Shown: piece by piece, positions 12,701 to 24,300 of the stretch
How the letters are laid out: every line of letters starts with the position of its first letter
Numbering within the stretch: position 1 is the stretch's first letter
Assembly: GCF_051014445.1 (NCBI RefSeq)
Contig: NW_027488370.1
Location: 8,246,001 to 8,310,000, forward strand
From: Colletes latitarsis
Taxonomy: Eukaryota > Arthropoda > Insecta > Hymenoptera > Colletidae
Direction: 5' to 3'
DNA length: 64,000 nucleotides
The notes under the pieces: generated by a model
The model's database searches: none
Seen by the model: the letters and a program-made list of their open reading frames with translations, nothing else
What the model was told of the DNA's origin: nothing
Position numbers and translations under genes: made by a program

Positions 12701-14703
12701 AAGCTGGTTCCGATTAGTATTTTAGAGGATAGCGACGGTTATTTCTCGGTTAGGTCTGGGATTTGCCCTCATCTGTCTCGTACTTTCACATTTTTCGCGT
12801 ACTTGTTGGCCAGATCCTGGCCTTTTTCTGGTCTGTATCACGTAGTAATGCGGTACCACACCGAAGCAGTCAATTAAGCCTGGTTGCGATGAATATTTTA
12901 GAGGATAACGCTGGTTATGTTTGGGTTAGTTCTGCTATTTGCAATCATCTGGCTCGTACATTCGCATTTTTCGCCTACTTGTTGGCAAGATCCTGGGTTT
13001 TTTCTGGTTTGGATCACGTAGTAATGCGTTACCCCACTGAAACAGTCAATTAAACCTGGTTGCGATTAATATTTTAGAGGATAACGCCGGTTATGTCTAG
13101 GTTAGGTCCGGTATTTGCAATCATCTGGCTCGTACTTTCGCATTTATCTCATACTTGTTTACAAGATCCTGGCCTTTTTCTGGTTTGGATCACGTAGTAA
13201 TGCGGTACCACACCGAAACAGTCAATTAAACCTCGTTGCGATTAATATTTTATGGGATAACGCCGGTTACGTCTCGGTTAGGTCTGGGATTTTCCCTCAT
13301 CTGGCTCGTACTTTCGCATTTTTCGCATTCTTGTTGGCCCGATCCTGGCCTTTTTCTGGTGTGGATCACGTAGTAATGTGGTACCACACTGAGACAGTCA
13401 TTAAAAGCATGTTCCGATTCGTATTTTAGAGGATAACGCAGGTTACGTCTGGATTAGTTCTGGTATTTGCATTCATCTGGCTCATACTGTCGCGTTTTTC
13501 GCATACTTGTTGGCCAAATCCTGGGTTCTTTCTGGTTTGGATCCCGTACTAATGTGGTTCCACACCGAAACAGTCAATTAAACCTGGTTGCGATTAATAT
13601 ATTAGAGGATAACGCTGGTTTGTCTGGGTTAGGTATGGTATTTGCCCCCATCTGGCTCGTACTTTCGCATTTATCTCATACTTGTTTGCAAGATCCTGGC
13701 CTTTTTCTGGTTTGGATCACGTAGTAATGCGGTACCACACCGAAACAGTCAATTAAACCTCGTTGCGATTAATATTTTATGGGATAACGCCGGTTACGTC
13801 TCGGTTAGGTCTGGGATTTTCCCTCATCTGCCTCGTACTTTCGCCTTTTTCGCATTCTTGTTGGCCCGATCCTGGGCTTTTTCTGGTGTGGATCACGTAG
13901 TAATGTGGTACCACACTGAGACAGTCATTAAAAGCATGTTCCGATTCGTATTTTAGAGGATGACGCTGGTTATGTCAGGGTTAGTTCTGGTATTTGCAAT
14001 CATCTGGCTCGTATTTTCGCATTTTTCGCATACTTGTTGGCCAGATCCTGGCCATTTTCAGGGTTGGACCACGTAGTAATATGGTACCATGCCAAAACAG
14101 GCAACTAAACCTGGTTGCGATTAATATTTTAGAGGAGAACACTGTTTATGTCTCGCTTAGTTCTGGTATGTGCAATCATCTGGCTGATACTTTCGCGTTT
14201 TTCGAATACATGTTGGCCAGATCCTGGCCTTTTTCTGGTTTGGATCGCATAGTAATGCGGTACCACACCGAAACAGTCAGTTAAACCTGGTTGCGATTAA
14301 TATTTTAGAGGATAACGCCGGTTATGTCACGGTTAGGTCTGGGATTTGCCGTCATCTGGCTCGTATTTTCGCATTTTTCGCATACTTGTTGGCCAGATCC
14401 TGGTCTTTTTCTGGCTTGGACCACGTAGTAATGTGGTATCACACTGAAACAGTCAATTAAACCTGGTTGCGCTTAACATTTCGGAGGATAACGCCGGTTA
14501 TGTCTCGGTTAGGACTGGGATTTTCCCTCATCTGGCTCGTACTTTCGCATTTTGCGCATACTTGTTGGCCAGATCCAGGGCTATTTCTGGCTTGGACCAC
14601 GTAGTAATGTGGAACTACACCGAAACAGTGAATTAAACCTGGTTGCGATTAATATTTTAGAGTTTAACGCCGGTTACGTCTGTGTTAGGTCTGGTATTTG
14701 CCA
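9791..14703. repeat. Large higher-order unit D2 (4913 bp, about 28 monomers)
   Basis: This is the second copy of D1 in direct tandem. The junction lies in the 25-bp tract 9791-9815. To the left of it the sequence follows what is found before 14704 (tttgcca). To the right it follows what comes after 5406 (ctcgcatacttgttggtcag). D2 has 528 bp more than D1, located between about 11581 and 12109. There a two-monomer stretch (gatcgtggcctttttccag ... gtcaatagaagatgg) is itself repeated at +352. From 14106 onward the end of D2 also belongs to the following 7213-bp unit, so the two duplications overlap. Confidence 0.92.
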
Positions 14704-16147
14704 TCATCTGGCTCGTACTTTCGCATTTTTCGCACACTTGGCCAGATCCTGGGCTTCGTCTGGTTTGGATCCCGTAGTAATGCGTTTCCACACGGAAACA
14801 GTCAATTAAAGCCGGTTGCGATTATTATTTTAGAGGATAACGCCGGTTATGTCTGGGTTAGGTCTGGGATTTGCCCTCATCTGGCTCGTACTTTCGCGTT
14901 TCTCGCATTCCTGTTGGCCCGATCCTGGGATTTTTCTGGTTTGGATCACGTAGTAATATGTTACCACACAGAAACAGTCATTAAAAGCATGTTCCGATTC
15001 GTATTTTAGAGGATAACGCTGGTTATGTCAGGCATAATTCTGGTATTTGCAATCATCTGGCTCAAACTTTCGCATTTTTCTCATACTTGATGGCCAGATC
15101 CTGGCCTTTTTCTGGTTTGGATCACGTAGTAATGCGGTACCACACCGAAACAGACAATTAAACCTGGTAGCGATTAATATTTTAGAGGATAACGCCGGTT
15201 ATGTCTCGGGTAGGTCAGGGATTTGCCCTCATCTGGCTCGTACTTTCGCATTTATCGCATACTTGTTGGCCAGATCCTGGCCTTTTTCTGGCTTGTATCA
15301 CGTAGTAATTTGGTACCACACTGAAACAGTCAATCAAACCTGGTTCCGATTAATTTTTTAGAGGATAACGCCGGTTATGGCTGGGTTAGGTCTGGGATTT
15401 GCCGTCATCTTGCTCGTGCTTTCGTATTTTTCGCATACTTGTTGGTCAGATCCTGGGTTTTTTCTGGTTTGGATCCCGTCGTAATGTGGTTCCACACCGA
15501 AGCAGTCAATTAAACCTGGTTGCGATTAATATTTTAGACGACAACGCCGGTTATGGCTCGGTTAGGTCAGGGATTTGCCCTCATCTGGCTCGTACTTTCG
15601 CATTTTTCGCATACTTGTTGGCCAGATCCTGGCCTTTTTCTGGCTTGGACCACGTAGTAATGTGGTATCACACTGAAACAGTCAATTAAACCTGGCTCCG
15701 GTTAATATTTTAGAGGATAACGCCGGTTATGGCTGGGTTAGGTCTGGTATTTGCCCTCATCTGGCTCGTACCTTCGCATTTTTCGCTTACTTCTTGGCCA
15801 GATCCTGGCCTTTTTCTGGCTTGGACCACGTAGTAATGAGGTACCACACTGAAACAGTCGATAAAACCTGGTACCGATTAATATTTTAGAGGATAACGCT
15901 GGTTATGTCTGGGTTAGGTCTGGTATTAGCAACCATCTGGCTCATACTTTCGCGTTTTTCGCATACTTGTTGACCAGATCCTGGCCTTTTTCTGGCTAGG
16001 ACCACGTAGTAATGTGGTGTCACACTGAAACAGTCAATTAAACCTGTTTGCGATTAATATTTTAGAGGACAACGCCGGTTATGTCACGGGTAGGTCTGGG
16101 ATTTGCCGTCTTCTGGCTCGTATTTTCGCATTTTTCGCATACTTGTT

Positions 16148-16162
16148 GGCCAGATCCTGGCC
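16148..16162. other. Inverted repeat in the monomer: GGCCAG-ATC-CTGGCC
   Basis: Arms of 6 bp are separated by 3 nt. This is one example of an element found in the large class of monomers that read ggccagatcctggcc. Other subtypes (ggcaagatcctgggc, ggccagatcttggg) break the symmetry, so it is not universally kept. Its centre lies about 39.5 bp before the centre of the TGTGGTACCACA dyad. Function is unknown. Confidence 0.7.
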
Positions 16163-16188
16163 TTTTTCTGGCTTGGACCACGTTGTAA

Positions 16189-16200
16189 TGTGGTACCACA
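16189..16200. other. 12-bp perfect dyad TGTGGTACCACA in the monomer
   Basis: The 12-mer equals its own reverse complement. It is one example of the best-preserved symmetric element of the monomer. Perfect alternative forms also occur: TGTGGATCCACA (for example 45399-45410) and TGTGATATCACA (52260-52271). One-mismatch forms are common: TGCGGTACCACA, TGTGGTATCACA, TGTGGTTCCACA. It could bind a dimeric protein or extrude as a short cruciform. Both are inference; no known binding site was recognised. Confidence 0.75.
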
Positions 16201-16244
16201 CTGAAACAGTCAATAGAATCTGGTTCCGATTAATATTTTAGAGG

Positions 16245-16258
16245 ATAACGCCGGTTAT
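16245..16258. other. Inverted repeat in the monomer: ATAAC-gccg-GTTAT
   Basis: Arms of 5 bp surround a 4-nt spacer. The element is present in the many monomers reading ataacgccggttat or ataacgctggttat. Variants acaacgcc, atgacgct and ccggttac lose one pair. It is short enough to be fortuitous in any single monomer, but it is repeated in a large share of them. Confidence 0.55.
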
Positions 16259-19200
16259 GGCTGGGTTAGGTCTGGGATTTGCCGTCATCTGGCTCGTATT
16301 TTCGTTTTTTTCGCATACTTGTTGACCAGATCCTGGCCTTTTCCTGGCTTTGACCACGTAGTAATGTGGTATCACACTGAAACAGTCAATTAAACCTGGT
16401 TGCGATTAATATTTTAGAGGATAACGCCGGTTATGTCTGGGTTAGGTCTGGTATGTACCCTCATCTGGCTCGTACTTTCGCATTTTACGCATACATATAG
16501 GCAAGATCCTGGCCTTTTTCTGGCTTGGACCACGTAGTAATGAGGTACCACACTGAACCAGTCAATTAAACCTGGTTCCGATTAATATTTTAGAGGATAA
16601 CGCTGGTTATGTCTGGGTTAGTTCTGGTATTTGCAATCATCTGGCTCATACTTTCGCAATTTTCGCACACTTGTTGGCAAGATTCTGGGCTTTTTTTAGT
16701 TTGGATCATGTAGTAATGTGGTACCACACTGAAACAGTCAATAAAACCTGGTTCCGATTAATATTTTAGAGGATAACGCCGGTTATGTCTGGGTTAGGTC
16801 TGGTATGTGCCCTCATCTGGCTCGTACCTTCGCATTTTTCGCTTACTTGTTGGCCAGATCCTGGCCATTTTCTGGCTTGGACCACGTAGTAATGTGGTAT
16901 CACACTGAAACAGTCAATTAAACCTGGCTCCGATTAATATTTTAGAGGATAACGCCGGTTATGGCTGGGTTTGGTCTGGTATTTGCCCTCATCTGGCTCG
17001 TACCTTCGCATTTTTCGCTTACTTGTTGGCCAGATCATGGCCTTTTTCTGGCTTGGACCACGTAGTAATGAGGTACCACACTGAAACAGTCGATAAAACC
17101 TGGTACCGATTAATATTTTAGAGGATAACGCTGGTTATGTCTGGGTTAGGTCTGGTATTTGCAACCATCTGGCTCATACTTTCGCGTTTTTCGCATACTT
17201 GTTGACCAGATCCTGGCCTTTTTCTGGCTAGGACCACGTAGTAATGTGGTACCACACTGAAACAGTCAATTAAACCTGGTTGCGATTAATATTTTAGAGG
17301 ACAACGCCGGTTATGTCACGGGTAGGTCTGGGATTTGCCGTCATCTGGCCCGTATTTTCGCATTTTTCGCATACTTGTTGGCCAGATCCTGGCCTTTTTC
17401 TGGCTTGGACCACGTTGTAATGTGGTACCACACTGAAACAGTCAATAGAATCTAGTTCCGATTAATATTTTAGAGGATAACGCTGGTTATGGCTGGGTTA
17501 GGTCTGGGATTTGCCGTCATCTGGCTCGTATTTTCGTTTTTTTCGCATACTTGTTGACCAGATCCTGGCCTTTTCCTGGCTTTGACCACGTAGTAATGTG
17601 GTATCACACTGAAACAGTCAATTAAACCTGGTTGCGATTAATATTTTAGAGGATAACGCCGGTTATCTCTCGGTTAGGTCTGGGATTTGTCCTCATCTGG
17701 CTCATACTTTCGCATTTCTCGCTTACTTGTTGGCCAGATCCTGGCCTTTTTCTGGCTTGTATCACGTAGTAATTTGGTACCACACTGAAACAGTCAATCA
17801 AACCTGGTTCCGATTAATTTTTTAGAGGATAACGCCGGTTATGGCTGGGTTAGGTCTGGGATTTGCCGTCATCTTGCTCGTGCTTTCGTATTTTTCGCAT
17901 ACTTGTTGGTCAGATCCTGGGTTTTTTCTGGTTTGGATCCCGTCGTAATGTGGTTCCACACCGAAGCAGTCAATTAAACCTGGTTGCGATTAATATTTTA
18001 GACGACAACGCCGGTTATGGCTCGGTTAGGTCAGGGATTTGCCCTCATCTGGCTCGTACTTTCGCATTTTTCGCATACTTGTTGGCCAGATCCTGGCCTT
18101 TTTCTGGCTTGGACCACGTAGTAATGTGGTATCACACTGAAACAGTCAATTAAACCTGGTTGCGATTAATATTTTAGAGGATAACGCCGGTTATCTCTCG
18201 GTTAGGTCTGGGATTTGTCCTCATCTGGCTCATACTTTCGCATTTCTCGCTTACTTGTTGGCAAGATCCTCGGCTTTTTTTGGTTTGGATCACGTAGTAA
18301 TGTGGTACCACACTGAAACAGTCAATTAAACCTGGTTCCGATTAATATTTTAGAGGATAACGCTGGTTATGTCTGGGTTAGTTCTGGTATTTGCAATCAT
18401 CTGGCTCATACTTTTGCAATTTTCGCGTACTTGTTGGCCAGATCTTGGGTTTTTTGTGGTTTGAATCCCGTCGTAATCTGGTTCCACACCGAAGCAGTCA
18501 ATCGAACCTGGTTCGGATGAATATTTTGGAGGATGACGCTGGTTATGTTTGGGTTAGTTCTGGTATTTGCAATCATCTGGCTCGTACTTTCGCATTTTTC
18601 GCATACTTGTTGGCAAGATTCTGGGCTTTTTTTAGTTTGGATCACGTAGTAATGTGGTACCACACTGAAACAGTCAATTAAACCTGGTTCCGATAAATAT
18701 TTTAGAGGATAACGCCGGTTATGTCTGGGTTAGGTCTGGTATTTGCCCTCATCTGGTTCGTACTTTCGCATTTTTCGCATACTTGTTTGCCAGATCCTGG
18801 CCTTTTTCTGGTTTGGATCACGTGGTAATGCGGTACCACACCGAAACAGTCAATTAAACCTGGTAGCGATTAATATTTTAGAGGATAACGCCGGTTATGT
18901 CTCGGTTAGGTCTGGGATTTGCCCTCATCTGGCCCGTAATTTCGCATTTTTCGCATACTTGTTGGCCAGATCCTGGCGTTTTTCTGGTTTGGGTCACGTA
19001 GTAATGCGGTAGCACACCGGAACAGTCAATTAAACCTGGTTGCGATTAATATTTTAGACGACAACACCGGTTATGGCTCGGTTAGGTCAGGGATTTGCCC
19101 TCATCTGGCTCGTACTTTCGCATTTATCGCATACTTGTTGGCCAGATCCTGGCCTTTTTCTGGCTTGTATCACGTAGTAAGTTGGTACCACACCGGAACA

Positions 19201-21318
19201 GTCAATTAAACCTGGTTCCGATTAATATTTTAGGGGATGACGCCGGTTATGTCTGGGTTATGTCTGGTATTTGCCCTCATCTGGCTCGTACTTTCGCATT
19301 TTTCGCATACATGTAGGCAAGATCCTGGTCTTTTTCTGGTTTGGATCACGTAGTAATGCGGTACCACACCGAAACAGTCAATTAAACCTGGTAGCGATTA
19401 ATATTTTAGAGGATAACGCCGGTTATGTCTCGGGTAGGTCAGGGATTTGCCCTCATCTGGCTCGTACTTTCGCATTTATCGCATACTTGTTGGCCAGATC
19501 CTGGCCTTTTTCTGGCTTGTATCACGTAGTAATTTGGTACCACACTGAAACAGTCAATCAAACCTGGTTCCGATTAATTTTTTAGAGGATAACGCCGGCT
19601 ATGGCTGGGTTAGGTCTGGGATTTGCCGTCATCTTGCTCGTGCTTTCGTATTTTTCGCATACTTGTTGGTCAGATCCTGGGGTTTTTCTGGTTTGGATCC
19701 CGTCGTAATGTGGTTCCACACCGAAGCAGTCAATTAAACCTGGTTGCGATTAATATTTTAGACGACAACGCCGGTTATGGCTCGGTTAGGTCAGGGATTT
19801 GCCCTCATCTGGCTCGTACTTTCGCATTTTTCGCATACTTGTTGGCCAGATCCTGGCCTTTTTCTGGCTTGGACCACGTAGTAATGTGGTATCACACTGA
19901 AACAGTCAATTAAACCTGGCTCCGATTAATATTTTAGAGGATAACGCCGGTTATGGCTGGGTTAGGTCTGGTATTTGCCCTCATCTGGCTCGTACTTTCA
20001 CATTTTTCGCATACTTGTTGGCCAGATCCTGGCCTTTTTCTGGTTTGGATCACGTAGTAATGCGGTACCACACCGAAACAGTCAATTAAACCTGGTAGCG
20101 ATTAATATTTTAGAGGATAACGCCGGTTATGTCTCGGTTAGGTCAGGGATTTGCCCTCATCTGGCTCGTACTTTCGCATTTATCGCATACTTGTTGGCCA
20201 GATCCTGGCCTTTTTCTGGCTTGTATCACGTAGTAATTTGGTACCACACTGAAACAGTCAATCAAACCTGGTTCCGATTAATTTTTTAGAGGATAACGCC
20301 GGTTATGGCTGGGTTAGGTCTGGGATTTGCCGTCATCTTGCTCGTGCTTTCATATTTTTCGCATACTTGTTGGTCAGGTCCTGGGTTTTTTCTGGTTTGG
20401 ATCCCGTCGTAATGTGGTTCCACACCGAAGCAGTCAATTAAACCTGGTTGCGATTAATATTTTAGACGACAACGCCGGTTATGGCTCGGTTAGGTCAGGG
20501 ATTTGCCCTCATCTGGCTCGTACTTTCGCATTTTTCGCATACTTGTTGGCCAGATCCTGGCCTTTTTCTGGCTTGGACCACGTAGTAATGTGGTATCACA
20601 CTGAAACAGTCAATTAAACCTGGCTCCGATTAATATTTTAGAGGATAACGCCGGTTATGGCTGGGTTTGGTCTGGTATTTGCCCTCATCTGGCTCGTACC
20701 TTCGCATTTTTCGCTTACTTGTTGGCCAGATCCTGGCCTTTTTCTGGCTTGGACCACGTAGTAATGAGGTACCACACTGAAACAGTCGATAAAACCTGGT
20801 ACCGATTAATATTTTAGAGGATAACGCTGGTTATGTCTGGGTTAGGTCTGGTATTTGCAACCATCTGGCTCATACTTTCGCGTTTTTCGCATACTTGTTG
20901 ACCAGATCCTGGCCTTTTTCTGGCTAGGACCACGTAGTAATGTGGTGCCACACTGAAACAGTCAATTAAACCTGGTTGCGATTAATATTTTAGAGGACAA
21001 CGCCGGTTATGTCACGGGTAGGTCTGGGATTTGCCGTCATCTGGCCCGTATTTTCGCATTTTTCGCATACTTGTTGGCCAGATCCTGGCCTTTTTCTGGC
21101 TTGGACCACGTTGTAATGTGGTACCACACTGAAACAGTCAATAGAATCTAGTTCCGATTAATATTTTAGAGGATAACGCTGGTTATGGCTGGGTTAGGTC
21201 TGGGATTTGCCGTCATCTGGCTCGTATTTTCGTTTTTTTCGCATACTTGTTGACCAGATCCTGGCCTTTTCCTGGCTTTGACCACGTAGTAATGTGGTAT
21301 CACACTGAAACAGTCAAT

Positions 21319-24300
21319 TAAACCTGGTTGCGATTAATATTTTAGAGGAGAACACTGTTTATGTCTCGCTTAGTTCTGGTATGTGCAATCATCTGGCTGA
21401 TACTTTCGCGTTTTTCGAATACATGTTGGCCAGATCCTGGCCTTTTTCTGGTTTGGATCGCATAGTAATGCGGTACCACACCGAAACAGTCAGTTAAACC
21501 TGGTTGCGATTAATATTTTAGAGGATAACGCCGGTTATGTCACGGTTAGGTCTGGGATTTGCCGTCATCTGGCTCGTATTTTCGCATTTTTCGCATACTT
21601 GTTGGCCAGATCCTGGTCTTTTTCTGGCTTGGACCACGTAGTAATGTGGTATCACACTGAAACAGTCAATTAAACCTGGTTGCGCTTAACATTTCGGAGG
21701 ATAACGCCGGTTATGTCTCGGTTAGGACTGGGATTTTCCCTCATCTGGCTCGTACTTTCGCATTTTGCGCATACTTGTTGGCCAGATCCAGGGCTATTTC
21801 TGGCTTGGACCACGTAGTAATGTGGAACTACACCGAAACAGTGAATTAAACCCGGTTGCGATTAATATTTTAGAGTTTAACGCCGGTTACGTCTGTGTTA
21901 GGTCTGGTATTTGCCATCATCTGGCTCGTACTTTCGCATTTTTCGCACACTTGGCCAGATCCTGGGCTTCGTCTGGTTTGGATCCCGTAGTAATGCGTTT
22001 CCACACGGAAACAGTCAATTAAAGCCGGTTGCGATTATTATTTTAGAGGATAACGCCGGTTATGTCTGGGTTAGGTCTGGGATTTGCCCTCATCTGGCTC
22101 GTACTTTCGCGTTTCTCGCATTCCTGTTGGCCCGATCCTGGGATTTTTCTGGTTTGGATCACGTAGTAATATGTTACCACACAGAAACAGTCATTAAAAG
22201 CATGTTCCGATTCGTATTTTAGAGGATAACGCTGGTTATGTCAGGCATAATTCTGGTATTTGCAATCATCTGGCTCAAACTTTCGCATTTTTCTCATACT
22301 TGATGGCCAGATCCTGGCCTTTTTCTGGTTTGGATCACGTAGTAATGCGGTACCACACCGAAACAGACAATTAAACCTGGTAGCGATTAATATTTTAGAG
22401 GATAACGCCGGTTATGTCTCGGGTAGGTCAGGGATTTGCCCTCATCTGGCTCGTACTTTCGCATTTATCGCATACTTGTTGGCCAGATCCTGGCCTTTTT
22501 CTGGCTTGTATCACGTAGTAATTTGGTACCACACTGAAACAGTCAATCAACCCTGGTTCCGATTAATTTTTTAGAGGATAACGCCGGTTATGGCTGGGTT
22601 AGGTCTGGGATTTGCCGTCATCTTGCTCGTGCTTTCGTATTTTTCGCATACTTGTTGGTCAGATCCTGGGTTTTTTCTGGTTTGGATCCCGTCGTAATGT
22701 GGTTCCACACCGAAGCAGTCAATTAAACCTGGTTGCGATTAATATTTTAGACGACAACGCCGGTTATGGCTCGGTTAGGTCAGGGATTTGCCCTCATCTG
22801 GCTCGTACTTTCGCATTTTTCGCATACTTGTTGGCCAGATCCTGGCCTTTTTCTGGCTTGGACCACGTAGTAATGTGGTATCACACTGAAACAGTCAATT
22901 AAACCTGGCTCCGGTTAATATTTTAGAGGATAACGCCGGTTATGGCTGGGTTAGGTCTGGTATTTGCCCTCATCTGGCTCGTACCTTCGCATTTTTCGCT
23001 TACTTCTTGGCCAGATCCTGGCCTTTTTCTGGCTTGGACCACGTAGTAATGAGGTACCACACTGAAACAGTCGATAAAACCTGGTACCGATTAATATTTT
23101 AGAGGATAACGCTGGTTATGTCTGGGTTAGGTCTGGTATTTGCAACCATCTGGCTCATACTTTCGCGTTTTTCGCATACTTGTTGACCAGATCCTGGCCT
23201 TTTTCTGGCTAGGACCACGTAGTAATGTGGTGTCACACTGAAACAGTCAATTAAACCTGTTTGCGATTAATATTTTAGAGGACAACGCCGGTTATGTCAC
23301 GGGTAGGTCTGGGATTTGCCGTCTTCTGGCTCGTATTTTCGCATTTTTCGCATACTTGTTGGCCAGATCCTGGCCTTTTTCTGGCTTGGACCACGTTGTA
23401 ATGTGGTACCACACTGAAACAGTCAATAGAATCTGGTTCCGATTAATATTTTAGAGGATAACGCCGGTTATGGCTGGGTTAGGTCTGGGATTTGCCGTCA
23501 TCTGGCTCGTATTTTCGTTTTTTTCGCATACTTGTTGACCAGATCCTGGCCTTTTCCTGGCTTTGACCACGTAGTAATGTGGTATCACACTGAAACAGTC
23601 AATTAAACCTGGTTGCGATTAATATTTTAGAGGATAACGCCGGTTATGTCTGGGTTAGGTCTGGTATGTACCCTCATCTGGCTCGTACTTTCGCATTTTA
23701 CGCATACATATAGGCAAGATCCTGGCCTTTTTCTGGCTTGGACCACGTAGTAATGAGGTACCACACTGAACCAGTCAATTAAACCTGGTTCCGATTAATA
23801 TTTTAGAGGATAACGCTGGTTATGTCTGGGTTAGTTCTGGTATTTGCAATCATCTGGCTCATACTTTCGCAATTTTCGCACACTTGTTGGCAAGATTCTG
23901 GGCTTTTTTTAGTTTGGATCATGTAGTAATGTGGTACCACACTGAAACAGTCAATAAAACCTGGTTCCGATTAATATTTTAGAGGATAACGCCGGTTATG
24001 TCTGGGTTAGGTCTGGTATGTGCCCTCATCTGGCTCGTACCTTCGCATTTTTCGCTTACTTGTTGGCCAGATCCTGGCCATTTTCTGGCTTGGACCACGT
24101 AGTAATGTGGTATCACACTGAAACAGTCAATTAAACCTGGCTCCGATTAATATTTTAGAGGATAACGCCGGTTATGGCTGGGTTTGGTCTGGTATTTGCC
24201 CTCATCTGGCTCGTACCTTCGCATTTTTCGCTTACTTGTTGGCCAGATCCTGGCCTTTTTCTGGCTTGGACCACGTAGTAATGAGGTACCACACTGAAAC

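Larger units (their letters stand above)
16043..16218 (+). repeat. Representative 176-bp monomer
   Basis: Given as one monomer in full register, starting at the cctg of the cctggttgcg landmark. In order it holds the AT-rich attaatatttta segment, an ataac..gttat inverted repeat (here mutated to acaac), the GGTCTGGG box, a short direct repeat of TTCGCAT spaced 9 bp apart, the GGCCAG-ATC-CTGGCC inverted repeat, a T-tract of five to nine T's, and the TGTGGTACCACA dyad. It ends in the gaaacagtcaat segment. The start point is arbitrary, since a tandem array has no natural monomer boundary. Confidence 0.9.
14106..21318. repeat. Higher-order unit E1 (7213 bp, 41 monomers)
   Basis: This is the first copy of the largest clear tandem duplication. 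Every subtype marker checked recurs exactly 7213 bp downstream. Among them are gaggagaacactgttt (14132), agagtttaacgcc, cgcacacttggccag (3 bp shorter, 14733), gtcatcttgctcgtgc (about 15405, 17869, 19629 and 20333), gcatacatataggcaag (16490) and gatgaatattttggaggatgacg (18506). I noticed only five substitutions against E2: 14640 t/c, 15338 a/c, 15928 a/t, 17037 a/c and 19012 g/c. That implies roughly 99.9% identity, although some differences may have escaped a reading by eye. Confidence 0.94.

Noticed and set aside
16090..16110. Telomere-like GGTTAGG in every monomer
   Set aside because: It is a single copy per 176 bp in changing contexts (ggttaggtc, gggtaggtc, gggttagttc), not a tandem TTAGG or TTAGGG array. 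It is most likely chance.
16080..16160. Possible CENP-B box near tttcgcatttttcgcatac
   Set aside because: The CENP-B core NTTCGNNNNANNCGGGN is not met. The required A and the CGGG are missing in the monomers I inspected, so no CENP-B claim is made.
16148..16162. GGCCAG-ATC-CTGGCC as a transcription terminator hairpin
   Set aside because: A T-tract follows it and superficially resembles a bacterial intrinsic terminator. The context is a eukaryote-type satellite with no gene upstream, and the arms are broken in many monomers.
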